Assembly (NCBI GenBank): GCA_934141555.1
Contig: CAKPCK010000013.1
Span: forward strand, 1 to 43,547
DNA length: 43,547 nucleotides
Source: an uncultured Clostridia bacterium
GTDB lineage: Bacteria; Bacillota; Clostridia; TANB77; CAG-508
Direction of reading: 5' to 3'
The translations under genes were made by a program, and so were the position numbers. The notes under the pieces are model-generated. The model was not told the DNA's origin, searched no databases, and saw nothing but the letters and a program-made list of their open reading frames with translations. Below, in pieces: positions 7,867-16,203 of the stretch. Numbering within the stretch: the first letter of the stretch is position 1; each line of letters opens with the position of its first letter.

Positions 7867-10536
7867 TCAACTCTCTATAGTTATCTTGCTTCCCTCTGTC
7901 GACTTCGTAACAATAACCTTCTTATCAATTCTCTCTTTCAATTCTGTAACATGGCTAATTATTCCAATCAACTTATGATTATCTGTTAACTGATTTAATG
8001 TATTTATTGCCTGTTCTCTTGACTCTGTATCTAATGATCCAAAACCTTCATCTATAAACATTGTATCAACAACAATTCCACCAGAATAACTTTGTATAAC
8101 ATCTGATAAACCAAGTGCAAGTGATAATGCTGCCTTAAATGCCTCTCCACCTGATAAAGATTTTACATCTCTTCTTTTTCCATTATAATTATCTATTACT
8201 TCAAGTTCAAGTCCTATTTTGTCAGATACTCGTTCAGAACTTTCTTTTCTTACTAATAAAAATCTATTATCTGTCATTTTTAATAATCTTTTATTTGCTT
8301 CAATAATTACCATATCAAAATATGATGCTTGTACAAATTGCTCAAATTCAATTCTTCTTTTTCCATAAACTGTTCCATTTGCTATTTTAGATAAATCTTC
8401 TACCATTGTAAATTCTTTTATTTTTGAGTCTAATTTTTTTGAATTTGTTTGTAAATCTACTAAAATCCTATTATTATTTTCAAATATTCTGTGATATTCC
8501 ATTTGTTGTTTTCTCATATTTTCAAGTTCTTGTTTTTTATTATTAAATTCTTGAATTTTTGCTGTTAAATCTACTTTTTCAAATCCTTTAATTTCTTTTT
8601 GAATTTCTTCTAATTTAGTTGCATTTATAGTTACATCTGTTTTATATTTTTCTATTTCTTTGCTAAATATTTCTATTTGCGAATTGTTTAATACTGATTT
8701 CTTATATTGTTCTTCATTTTCAAATCCAAGCTCTTTTAATGTGTTTTGATAATCATTTTGAGCCTTCTCTTGTTTTTGTAATAGTTCATCTATTTGTTTT
8801 TTATTTTCTTCTTGTTGTGTTTGAAGTTTTAAAAATTCTTCTCTTTCTTTTGAAATTTTATTTGTTATTTTTTCTTTAAATATGTCATATTCAAAACTCT
8901 CTATTACAATGTCTTTTAACATTATTTGCTTATAATTATCATTTAATTGATTATATGCTTTTTCTAATTCTTCTGATATTTCTGCATGTTTTTTATTATA
9001 TAATTCTACATCTGGCTTTTCTCCAAATTCTTTTATTAATGTTTCTATTTTACTATTTATTTCAGTAACTTTATTTGTAGCATCTGTAAGAGTTTTTCGA
9101 CTTTTTTCTTCTTTTTTCTTCAAATTATCTAATTCTTCTTTTGTTAGTACACTTGTTGATTTTATAGCAAGATTTGGATGATGTAAACTTCCACATACAG
9201 GACATGGTTCATTTTCTTTAAGTTTTTCTGCTAATATTCCTGCTTGTTCTTTGAAAAATTCTTTTTCTTTTTCAAGCACTTCTGTACTCAATTTTTCCCA
9301 TTCTACTTCAAGTTTTTGGGCATTTTCACTTGCTATTTTTTTATTTTCTTGTTCTTTTATTATTACTTGTAATTTTTTTATTTTATCTTCTAATTCTGTT
9401 TTTCCATCTTTTAATTCACTATATTTTTGAAATTGAACTTTTATAATTTCTATTAATTCTAAAATTTGCTTAAATTTTTCTTCTTTTTTATTTCCAAGTT
9501 CAATCTTTTCAGAAATATCTTGTAAAACTTTTTGTTTTTGTGAAATCTCTTTTTCTAACTCTTTTTTCTTATCTTCTTTAGGCAAAATTTTATTTATTAT
9601 TTCTTGGCTTTTTTGAATTAATATTTCTTTTTGTTTTATATCTTCTTGCTTTTCTTGTAATACTTTTTGTTCATCTTGCAATTTTTGACATCTATCTATT
9701 TTATCATTTTTATCTTTTTGAGCCATTATTTCTTTTTCCATCTTTGAGTTTTCATCACTTTGTTTACTTATTTGTTCTTGACATTTTTCAAATTGTTCTG
9801 AATTTACTTTTATTTCTTGTTGCAATTTTTCTAAAATCTCTTGAATAAATAACTCATTTACATCTTTTGGTTGTACTGATTGTATTCCATCTTTCCAAAC
9901 AATATTTGAACTATTAATTGCAAAATAATCTTTTAATTGCTCCAATTCTGCTTTTGCAATTCTTGTTTTATCTGCTAATCTTCTGGCAATTTGATTATAT
10001 ATATCTGTATCAAATATTCTTCTAAAAATTTCTGTTCTATCTTTACTTTCTGCAAAAAGTATTTTTAAAAATTCTCCTTGTGCAAGCATTGATATTTGTT
10101 TAAATTGTTTTGAATTTATTCCTAATATTTCTTCTATTTTTATATCTACATTTTTTGTTCCTGATATAATTTTATCATCATATTCTAATGATGCATCTGC
10201 ACTTGTTTTTGTTGTTCCCTCTCCTCTTTTCTTAGTCCTTTCATAAGCTGGATTTCTTCTTATTTTATATTTTTGGTTTTTATGTGTAAATTCTAATTCT
10301 ACAAATGTTTCTGTATCATTATCTGCAAAATCACTTCTAACAGATGGTATTGGTCTATTTGAACCACTTACTTCTCCAAATAATGCAAAAGATATTGAAT
10401 CAAATATTGTTGTTTTTCCTGCCCCTGTATCACCTGTAATTAAAAATATTCCACTTTCCCCAAGCTTTTCAAAATCTATGTCTATACAGTTTTTATATGG
10501 ACCAAATGCACTTATTTTTATCTTTAATGGTTTCAT
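7867..10536 (-). CDS. sbcC: Exonuclease subunit SbcC (Rad50-type ATPase)
   Basis: This 889-residue ABC/SMC-like protein has Walker A GDTGAGKT at 35-42. Long Glu/Lys/Gln-rich coiled-coil arms flank a zinc-hook CPVC (about 444-447). Near the C-terminus are the signature SLSGGEAF and a Walker B region (DTMFIDEGFGSLD). With SbcD it forms the Mre11-Rad50-like nuclease that opens hairpin and protein-blocked DNA ends. The ATG overlaps the sbcD stop by one base (TAATG), so the two are translationally coupled. The family usually has about 1000-1150 residues, so the arms here are on the short side. Identification is firm. Confidence 0.96.
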   Translation of the reverse strand: MKPLKIKISAFGPYKNCIDIDFEKLGESGIFLITGDTGAGKTTIFDSISFALFGEVSGSNRPIPSVRSDFADNDTETFVELEFTHKNQKYKIRRNPAYERTKKRGEGTTKTSADASLEYDDKIISGTKNVDIKIEEILGINSKQFKQISMLAQGEFLKILFAESKDRTEIFRRIFDTDIYNQIARRLADKTRIAKAELEQLKDYFAINSSNIVWKDGIQSVQPKDVNELFIQEILEKLQQEIKVNSEQFEKCQEQISKQSDENSKMEKEIMAQKDKNDKIDRCQKLQDEQKVLQEKQEDIKQKEILIQKSQEIINKILPKEDKKKELEKEISQKQKVLQDISEKIELGNKKEEKFKQILELIEIIKVQFQKYSELKDGKTELEDKIKKLQVIIKEQENKKIASENAQKLEVEWEKLSTEVLEKEKEFFKEQAGILAEKLKENEPCPVCGSLHHPNLAIKSTSVLTKEELDNLKKKEEKSRKTLTDATNKVTEINSKIETLIKEFGEKPDVELYNKKHAEISEELEKAYNQLNDNYKQIMLKDIVIESFEYDIFKEKITNKISKEREEFLKLQTQQEENKKQIDELLQKQEKAQNDYQNTLKELGFENEEQYKKSVLNNSQIEIFSKEIEKYKTDVTINATKLEEIQKEIKGFEKVDLTAKIQEFNNKKQELENMRKQQMEYHRIFENNNRILVDLQTNSKKLDSKIKEFTMVEDLSKIANGTVYGKRRIEFEQFVQASYFDMVIIEANKRLLKMTDNRFLLVRKESSERVSDKIGLELEVIDNYNGKRRDVKSLSGGEAFKAALSLALGLSDVIQSYSGGIVVDTMFIDEGFGSLDTESREQAINTLNQLTDNHKLIGIISHVTELKERIDKKVIVTKSTEGSKITIES

Positions 10537-11678
10537 TAATACTCCTTTACTTCTTTGATGATTTTTTCAATATACTCTTTTTGCTCATCATTTAATTCTA
10601 CATTATTTTGAAATTTATAAAATTCATTAAATAATTCTATTTCACTTTTATTTTTTACTTCTTTTAAATTTTCTTGTTGAATTTCTAATGTTGTTTTTGA
10701 ATTTTGAATCTCTAATTTTAATACATTTGGATATATGCTTCTTATTTGCCCAATTGCATCATATAAAGATTCTTCATTTGTTATAATTGCTCTAATATAA
10801 TCATCTGTATTTGTTCCCTCATAATTTTCTTTTTTTAGCAATTCTTCAATTGGACCTTTAATTTCTCTCATATCTCTTAATGGCACTAATTCTTCAAGTT
10901 TTATATCAATATTTCCTTTTTCTTTAAATTCTAATATTGGCATTGTTTTTTTATGTTTTACTTCTGAAAAAGAATATTTTAACATTGTTCCAGCATATCT
11001 TGCAGTATCTCTTCCAATTCTTTGTGGTCTATGTACATGACCTATTGCAACATAATCAAATTTATCATAATTTGATACATCAACATTGTCTGTTCCACCA
11101 AGTGATAATACTTCTGAATCTGTTCTCTCAACATCTTCGCCTCTTGCTGTTACAAATTGGTGTGTTAATATAATGTTTCTTTCATTTGTATCAATCTCTT
11201 CTTTTTCAATTATCTTATGTATCATCTCATCATATCCAAATTGTTCATCATCAAAATATTGCTTTACTTCAACAGGTTTTACAAATGGTAACATATAAAT
11301 ATTTAATTTACCATATTCATCTTCTAATTCTACTTTTTTTAGTTTTCCATCATATTTACTTGAAATATATAAACCTTCTTCTTCAAATATTTTATTTCCA
11401 AAACCTAATCTTTCTTTTGAATCATGATTTCCTGCAATTATAAATACTTTTCTCTTTAATTCTCTTATTAAAACATTTAAAAATTCATCTAATAAATCAA
11501 CAGCTTCTGTTGGTGGAATACTCCTATCATAGATATCTCCTGATATTAAGATTGTTTCTATATTTTCTTCTTTTATTTTTTCTATAATTTTATTTAACAT
11601 ATATTTTTGATCTTCTAAAAATGATTGTTCTTGTAATATTTTTCCTAAATGTAAATCTGCTAAATGTAAAATTCTCAT
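10536..11678 (-). CDS. sbcD: Exonuclease subunit SbcD (Mre11-type nuclease)
   Basis: The product (380 residues) opens with MRILHLADLHLGK and carries the calcineurin-like phosphoesterase motifs DLHLG, GDIYD, GNHD, THQF and GHVH, which bind two Mn/Mg ions. I place the start at 11678 because AAGGAGAC lies 7 nt upstream and homologues begin with this sequence. An in-frame codon at 11735 lies upstream of the promoter -10 and would add 19 unrelated residues. The C-terminal part is the SbcD capping domain. It is the first gene of sbcD-sbcC, with addA further downstream. Confidence 0.95.
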   Translation of the reverse strand: MRILHLADLHLGKILQEQSFLEDQKYMLNKIIEKIKEENIETILISGDIYDRSIPPTEAVDLLDEFLNVLIRELKRKVFIIAGNHDSKERLGFGNKIFEEEGLYISSKYDGKLKKVELEDEYGKLNIYMLPFVKPVEVKQYFDDEQFGYDEMIHKIIEKEEIDTNERNIILTHQFVTARGEDVERTDSEVLSLGGTDNVDVSNYDKFDYVAIGHVHRPQRIGRDTARYAGTMLKYSFSEVKHKKTMPILEFKEKGNIDIKLEELVPLRDMREIKGPIEELLKKENYEGTNTDDYIRAIITNEESLYDAIGQIRSIYPNVLKLEIQNSKTTLEIQQENLKEVKNKSEIELFNEFYKFQNNVELNDEQKEYIEKIIKEVKEY

Positions 11679-11703
11679 AATCAGTCTCCTTTTTTCAATT
11701 TGA

Positions 11704-11731
11704 ATTATATCATAATTAGATTTGTTTTCAA
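11704..11731 (-). promoter_or_regulatory. Promoter of sbcD
   Basis: Minus strand: -35 TTGAAA (11726-11731), a 16-nt spacer and -10 TATAAT (11704-11709), about 26 nt upstream of the sbcD ATG. It is back-to-back with the plus-strand promoter at 11748-11776, with the two -35 boxes about 16 nt apart. Confidence 0.65.
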
Positions 11732-11747
11732 ACATTTTTATTAATTA

Positions 11748-11776
11748 TTGACTAAATATATTCTAGATGCTATAAT
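11748..11776 (+). promoter_or_regulatory. Near-consensus sigma-A promoter of the orphan plus-strand gene
   Basis: -35 TTGACT (11748-11753), a 17-nt spacer, and -10 TATAAT (11771-11776). The leader to the ATG at 11825 is about 40 nt. One base from consensus, so probably strong. Confidence 0.75.
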
Positions 11777-11824
11777 CGAGCTATCAAGTCAATTAACTTA
11801 ATACTTTTGAAAGGGGATTCAATT

Positions 11825-12304
11825 ATGACTGGTTTTGAATTTTTGAAGCAATATCGGGAATTATATGAAGAAGAAATTGAATTAGCTCAAATTAAACACA
11901 ATGCCTTTGATGTATTTGATTCATGTGCAACAGAAGATTTGGAAACAAGTTTAAAAATCAATTGGGGTCCTCTATATAATTGGGATAATTATTATCCTCA
12001 TAGTCATGAATTTTTTATTCAAGATTTTGATTATGTAGAATCCTGTTTTAAAGCTGTTGTAAATGGTCATATGTCTCGGGAAGAACTTCAAACAGCACTG
12101 TCTCCAAGTGTTCTGAGTATCGAAAGATATTATTCTCAAGTTAAAGCTGATAAAGAGTATACTGAAAGTATTATTGAAGAAAAACTTCGTACTTTTATTG
12201 AAGGAATTGATACAAATGCTATTATTCGTAATATTTTGTATCTTTCTGTTCCTTATTTAAAAGACTTTTTGATTGGATTCTTAACACTTGATAAAGATGC
12301 ATAA
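11825..12304 (+). CDS. Uncharacterised 159-residue acidic cytoplasmic protein
   Basis: I do not recognise this family. The start is the ATG at 11825 with AAGGGGAT 6 nt upstream. A TTG at 11807 is in frame but overlaps the RBS. The protein is soluble, acidic, rich in Tyr, Phe and Asp (for example NWDNYYPHSHEFF), has no signal peptide or membrane segment, and ends in a hydrophobic helix-like stretch (about 135-155). It is the only plus-strand gene between 1 and 22 kb and has its own strong promoter and terminator. It uses some CGG and CGT codons that are uncommon around it. These features make it an independently expressed and perhaps acquired gene. Real gene likely; function unknown. Confidence 0.7.
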   Translation: MTGFEFLKQYRELYEEEIELAQIKHNAFDVFDSCATEDLETSLKINWGPLYNWDNYYPHSHEFFIQDFDYVESCFKAVVNGHMSREELQTALSPSVLSIERYYSQVKADKEYTESIIEEKLRTFIEGIDTNAIIRNILYLSVPYLKDFLIGFLTLDKDA

Positions 12305-12309
12305 TCTAA

Positions 12310-12353
12310 AAAGAGACCCTAATGTAATAAATATTACTTTAGGGTTTCTTTAA
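12310..12353. terminator. Bidirectional terminator between convergent genes
   Basis: AAAGAGACCCTAA pairs with TTTAGGGTTTCTTT with two mismatches, and the stem extends inward through TGTAAT/ATTACT. It lies between the plus-strand orphan gene (ends 12304) and the minus-strand gene ending at 12356, with A/T runs on both sides. Confidence 0.75.
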
Positions 12354-12355
12354 TA

Positions 12356-12691
12356 TTAAAATATTTCTACATCTTCATTTGATGTTGTTTCATTATTATC
12401 TAAATCAATTACTTCATCTTCTACTTTTTCTGCAACTACTTTTGTATTTCCAAAAGAAAATACTTTTTTCTCATTTCTTGCTTTTTCTTCGAATTTCTTA
12501 TTAAATTCTGTTCTTACATCATCTAATGTTGATTGCATTGCTCCAAACATCTCTTCAACATCTTCTTTTGTAAAATCATAACTATTACTTCTTGCCATTG
12601 GTTCTAATATTTGCATATCATGTAATACATTATTTACTCTCTTTCCTGCGTATTCCATAAATTTATTTCTTTTTTCTTCGTTTACTTCCAT
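12356..12691 (-). CDS. Uncharacterised 111-residue charged protein downstream of pnp
   Basis: The small, soluble, strongly charged protein has a helical N-terminal half (about 1-75, heptad-like) and an acidic tail (DLDNNETTSNEDVE). No known domain is recognised. It starts at an ATG with AAAGGG upstream, 42 nt after the pnp stop, and no terminator lies between them. It is therefore probably the last gene of the pnp transcript. The position suggests a link to RNA metabolism, but that is only inference from neighbourhood. Confidence 0.7.
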   Translation of the reverse strand: MEVNEEKRNKFMEYAGKRVNNVLHDMQILEPMARSNSYDFTKEDVEEMFGAMQSTLDDVRTEFNKKFEEKARNEKKVFSFGNTKVVAEKVEDEVIDLDNNETTSNEDVEIF

Positions 12692-12733
12692 TTTTATCTA
12701 CCCTTTCAATTTTTTGTTATATTACTAATAATA

Positions 12734-14920
12734 TTATTCTTCTATTTTTTCTTCATTTGAAGATGTTTCTGTGTTTTCTTCTGAAGAATTTTCATTTTTA
12801 TTTTCTTCTTCAGAATTATTTTCAACTAAATCCTTCATTGTTAAATTAATTCTACCTTGATCATCTATTTCTATAACTTTAACTGGAACTTTATCTCCAA
12901 CATTTACATAGTCTGTAACATTTTTAATATGTTCTTTTGCTATTTTTGATATGTGAACTAATCCTTCTTTTCCTCCACCAATATCTACAAATGCTCCAAA
13001 TGATGTAGTTCTTGTTACTGTTCCATAATATATTTGTCCAACTTCAACTACTCTTGCTATATTTTCTATTATGTCTAATGCTTTTTCTCCCATTTCAGCA
13101 TCTGTTGAATAAATAAATACTTGTCCATCTTCTTCAATATCTATTTTTACACCTGTTTCATCAATTATTTTATTGATTGTTTCTCCACCTTTTCCAATTA
13201 CATCTTTGATTTTTTCAACTTTAATTTGTGTTGTAATTATATGTGGTGCATATTTTGATATTTCTTCTCTTGGTTCTGAAATAACTGGTTTCATTATATC
13301 ATCTAATATATGTTGTCTTGCTTTTCTTGTTCTTGCAAATGCTTCTTCTATTATCTTATATGATAATCCATCTACTTTAATGTCTACTTGTATTGCTGTA
13401 ATACCTTTTTCTGTTCCACCAACTTTGAAGTCCATATCTCCGAAAAAGTCTTCTAATCCTTGAATATCTGTTAACATTACATAATCATCTGGATTTTCTG
13501 GATTTGTTACAAGTCCTGTTGAAATACCAGCAACTGGTCTCTTAATTGGAACACCAGCATCCATTAATGCTAATGTACTTCCACATATACTTGCTTGTGA
13601 TGTTGAACCATTTGAAGATAATACTTCTGATACAACTCTTATTGCATATGGGAATTCTTCTACTGGTGGTAATACTGGAACTAATGCTTTTTCTGCTAAT
13701 GCTCCATGTCCAATCTCTCTTCTTCCAGGTCCTCTTGATGTTTTTGCTTCACCAACACTATATCCTGGGAAGTTATATTGATGCATATATCTTTTTGCTG
13801 TTTCTGTATCTATTCCATCTAATTCTTGTTCTTCACTCTTCATTCCAAGTGTTACTATTGACATTACTTGAGTTTGTCCTCTTGTAAATAATGCACTTCC
13901 ATGTGTACGTGGTAATAATCCAACTTCACATGATAATGGTCTTATTTCGTCAATTGCTCTTCCATCAACTCTTTTATGTTCATAGAATATCATATCTCTT
14001 ACACATTTTTTCTCTAATTTATAAACAGCTTCTCCAATTTCTTGCTTTCTTTTTTCGAATTCTTCTTCTCCTAATTTTTCAGCAAGAGCATTTTCAATTT
14101 CTTCTGTTAATGCTGCAACATTATTGTCTCTTGTATCTTTGTCTATTTCTTGTACAGCTGTTTTCATTTTTTCTGTATAATCTTTCTCTAATTCTTCATA
14201 TAAATCGTGATCTACTGCAAATGATTTGTATGCAAATTTTGGCTTTCCTATTTCGTCTTTCATTTTTTGGATAAATTGACATACTTTTTTGATTTCTTCA
14301 TGTCCTTTTTTGATTGCTTCTAGCATTATATCATCTGGAACTTCATTTGCTCCAGCTTCAATCATTGCTACTTTTTCAGCTGTTCCTGCAACTGTTAAAT
14401 TTAAATCACTTATTTTTCTTTGTTCTTCTGTTGGATTTATTACTATTTCTCCATTTACTAATCCAACATTTACTGCTGCTGTTGGTCCTCCAAATGGTAT
14501 ATCAGATATTGATAATGCTGCAGATGCACCAATCATTGCTGCTACTTCTGGTGAATTGTCTTGTTCAACACTTAATACTGTTGCAACAACCACTACATCG
14601 TTTCTGAAATCTTTTGGAAATAATGGTCTTAATGGTCTATCTATAGCTCTTGATACTAATATTGCTTTATCACTTGGTTTTCCTTCTCTTTTTGTATAAG
14701 ATCCTGGTATTTTTCCAACTGAATACATTTTTTCTTCAAAATCTACTGATAATGGGAAAAAGTCTATTCCTTCTTTTGGTTCTTTTGATGCTGTAACATT
14801 TACCATTACAACTGTATCTCCATATTTTACTACAACATTTCCATTTGCTAATCCTGCTAATTTTCCTGTTTCTATTACAAGTTTTCTACCTGCTAATTCT
14901 GTTTCATAACTTTTAAACAT
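12734..14920 (-). CDS. pnp: Polyribonucleotide nucleotidyltransferase (PNPase)
   Basis: The 728-residue enzyme carries out phosphate-dependent 3'-5' RNA degradation and the reverse polymerisation. Two RNase PH-like domains (about 1-215 and 300-540) flank the helical linker. The conserved FFGDMDFKVGGTE stretch is in the second. A KH domain follows (GKGGETINKI, about 570) and then an S1 domain (about 620-690, with TRTTSFGAFVDIG). The tail is Glu/Asn/Ser-rich and acidic. The N-terminus aligns with known PNPases (ELAGRKLVIETGK), fixing the start at 14920. Its own RBS is weak (GAGAAG). A possible 7-codon upstream ORF precedes it, and rpsO lies upstream in the usual rpsO-pnp order. Confidence 0.98.
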   Translation of the reverse strand: MFKSYETELAGRKLVIETGKLAGLANGNVVVKYGDTVVMVNVTASKEPKEGIDFFPLSVDFEEKMYSVGKIPGSYTKREGKPSDKAILVSRAIDRPLRPLFPKDFRNDVVVVATVLSVEQDNSPEVAAMIGASAALSISDIPFGGPTAAVNVGLVNGEIVINPTEEQRKISDLNLTVAGTAEKVAMIEAGANEVPDDIMLEAIKKGHEEIKKVCQFIQKMKDEIGKPKFAYKSFAVDHDLYEELEKDYTEKMKTAVQEIDKDTRDNNVAALTEEIENALAEKLGEEEFEKRKQEIGEAVYKLEKKCVRDMIFYEHKRVDGRAIDEIRPLSCEVGLLPRTHGSALFTRGQTQVMSIVTLGMKSEEQELDGIDTETAKRYMHQYNFPGYSVGEAKTSRGPGRREIGHGALAEKALVPVLPPVEEFPYAIRVVSEVLSSNGSTSQASICGSTLALMDAGVPIKRPVAGISTGLVTNPENPDDYVMLTDIQGLEDFFGDMDFKVGGTEKGITAIQVDIKVDGLSYKIIEEAFARTRKARQHILDDIMKPVISEPREEISKYAPHIITTQIKVEKIKDVIGKGGETINKIIDETGVKIDIEEDGQVFIYSTDAEMGEKALDIIENIARVVEVGQIYYGTVTRTTSFGAFVDIGGGKEGLVHISKIAKEHIKNVTDYVNVGDKVPVKVIEIDDQGRINLTMKDLVENNSEEENKNENSSEENTETSSNEEKIEE

Positions 14921-14934
14921 ATACTTCTTCTCTT

Positions 14935-14958
14935 TTATGGTTTATTTATATAATCCAT
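14935..14958 (-). other. Possible 7-codon leader ORF in front of pnp
   Basis: Minus strand: AAAGGAG (14962-14968), 3 nt, then ATG (14958) and six more codons encoding MDYINKP before TAA (14935-14937). It ends 14 nt before the pnp ATG. The upstream RBS is better than the one directly before pnp, although its spacing is short. It could be a chance ORF or a translational-coupling device. Confidence 0.35.
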
Positions 14959-15116
14959 AAACTCCTTTCTTTTATTCTTTACACCTATTTAAGTAGGTCA
15001 AACTTGTAATTAGATTGTAACCTCTATAATATGTTTTATTTGTTTAAAGCACATTATACAAGCTACTTTTCCAAATACATTTGACTTACTTTTGCTTTTC
15101 ACTAATTAGATAAAAC

Positions 15117-15150
15117 AAAAGGACGTAAGCTATTTTGCACACGTCCTTTT
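15117..15150 (-). terminator. Intrinsic terminator after rpsO
   Basis: Perfect 10-bp arms AAAAGGACGT (15117-15126) and ACGTCCTTTT (15141-15150) enclose a 14-nt loop, with T-rich sequence following on the minus strand. It lies 12 nt past the rpsO stop. pnp would then be expressed by read-through or from a separate promoter in 14959-15116, where I see no convincing one. Confidence 0.85.
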
Positions 15151-15162
15151 ACAAATCTTAAA

Positions 15163-15426
15163 CTATTTTCTTAGTCCTAATTTTTCAACTAGTGCTTTAT
15201 ATGATTCTTCATCTTTCTTTGCTAAGTAGTTTAATAAATTTCTTCTTTTACCAACCATTTTAAGCATTCCTCTTCTTGAATGATTGTCTTTTTTATGAAC
15301 TTTTAAATGCTCTGTTAATTCATTAATTCTTTCTGTTAAAAGAGCGATTTGAACTTCAGATGATCCTGTATCTTTTTCATCTCTTCTATATTGATTAATG
15401 ATTTCTTGTTTTCTTTCTACTGTCAT
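15163..15426 (-). CDS. rpsO: 30S ribosomal protein S15
   Basis: The 87 residues are typical of bacterial S15 (usual length 88-89). The conserved core is visible (DTGSSEVQIALLTERI, then HLKVHKKDNHSRRGML and RNLLNYL). S15 binds the central domain of 16S rRNA early in 30S assembly and in several bacteria represses its own mRNA. It has a very strong SD (AGGAGGTG, 15434-15442 region) and a structured leader. The neighbour order rpsO-pnp is widely conserved. Confidence 0.98.
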   Translation of the reverse strand: MTVERKQEIINQYRRDEKDTGSSEVQIALLTERINELTEHLKVHKKDNHSRRGMLKMVGKRRNLLNYLAKKDEESYKALVEKLGLRK

Positions 15427-15432
15427 GTTGTT

Positions 15433-15493
15433 AACACCTCCTATTTCTTTTTTCTCCTTATACCGAGCTCTAATAATAGGTGTCTTTTATTAG
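15433..15493 (-). promoter_or_regulatory. Structured rpsO leader: hairpin whose loop can pair with the Shine-Dalgarno
   Basis: On the minus strand CTAATAA (15487-15493) and TTATTAG (15470-15476) form a 7-bp stem with a 10-nt loop (15477-15486). The loop contains ACACCT, complementary to AGGTGT at 15434-15439, which overlaps the rpsO SD. The loop-SD pairing would make a pseudoknot, the kind of fold that S15 is known to recognise in other bacteria. Pairing is seen in sequence; regulation is inferred. Confidence 0.5.
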
Positions 15494-15528
15494 GCTAAGT
15501 TAAAGGAACATTTTTTTAACACAATTAT

Positions 15529-15560
15529 TGTACTATATTTTTCCAAAAAAATCAAGCAAT
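15529..15560 (-). promoter_or_regulatory. Promoter of rpsO
   Basis: Minus strand: -35 TTGATT, a 17-nt spacer (T run then GGAAAAATATAG), and -10 TACAAT. This places the start of transcription about 95-100 nt upstream of the rpsO ATG, leaving room for the leader structure. Confidence 0.6.
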
Positions 15561-15587
15561 TTCATTAATTTAGGTTAAATATATTTT

Positions 15588-16115
15588 TTATCCATTCTTT
15601 ATTGCTAATATATCTTCGTCTTGCTTCAAATTTGGTCCTAAAAATTCATAACAATTTTTATTTGATTTCATTGCTGATAATCCTATTTCTTTGTCTTCTC
15701 TTAATCTTCCACTTGCAAATTTGATTATAATTGGCTTATTGGTCGCAGCTAACATTACAACTTCTTTATCATCTCTCATTTCAGGTGAAGCAAAGTATAA
15801 AATTTGCCCTGTTTTTTTCAATCCTGCCATTAATAATTCTTTATCATTTAATAAATTTTCTTTTGCATAACAATATGTCCATCCAACTTCACTTACTGAA
15901 TCATATACTATTTCTCTATCTGCTTTTAGTCTATCACTAACATATTCTAATGCTTCTGGATTATTATGTACTGCAGCAAAGGCAATTTCTCTGTCATCTT
16001 TCATTTCTTCTCCTGCATAATCTAATAGTCCCCCTTCTTTTGAAACATTTTCTAGTACATAATTTCTATCATGTGCATTTTCTCTCATCTTTATTACTTC
16101 TGGTCTTTCTGGCAT
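15588..16115 (-). CDS. DUF4116-repeat protein
   Basis: The 175-residue soluble protein consists of about five tandem repeats of roughly 25-30 residues with the pattern 'LeyaS..lr.DkEivlaAv..n'. Clear copies begin near residues 28, 50, 80, 105 and 130. This matches the DUF4116 repeat, which has no established function and often occurs in multi-copy bacterial proteins. The start is an ATG with GGAGG upstream. It follows recN across a terminator. No partner genes indicate a role. The repeat-family assignment is fairly confident; the function is unknown. Confidence 0.8.
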   Translation of the reverse strand: MPERPEVIKMRENAHDRNYVLENVSKEGGLLDYAGEEMKDDREIAFAAVHNNPEALEYVSDRLKADREIVYDSVSEVGWTYCYAKENLLNDKELLMAGLKKTGQILYFASPEMRDDKEVVMLAATNKPIIIKFASGRLREDKEIGLSAMKSNKNCYEFLGPNLKQDEDILAIKNG

Positions 16116-16134
16116 TTTTATTCCTCCACAAAAA

Positions 16135-16171
16135 AATGATATAATACTTTTTTCGTTAGTATTATATCATT
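16135..16171. terminator. Terminator between recN and the DUF4116 gene
   Basis: Perfect 13-bp arms (16135-16147 and 16159-16171) surround an 11-nt loop. A T run follows on both strands. It would stop recN transcripts before the DUF4116 gene. The arms contain TATAAT, so a promoter for the downstream gene could be embedded, but I see no matching -35. Confidence 0.8.
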
Positions 16172-16203
16172 TTATTTTTTATTTTACTATATTTTTTTAC
16201 TTT

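Noticed and set aside
11679..11735. Extended N-terminus of SbcD
   Set aside because: It overlaps the promoter, has no RBS, and is absent from the conserved family start.
14959..15116. Separate promoter for pnp
   Set aside because: TATAAT-like boxes occur (for example in TTGTATAAT), but none has a convincing -35 at 16-18 nt.
15588..16115. Leucine-rich or ankyrin-type repeats
   Set aside because: Repeat length and the DkEivlaAv pattern fit DUF4116 better.
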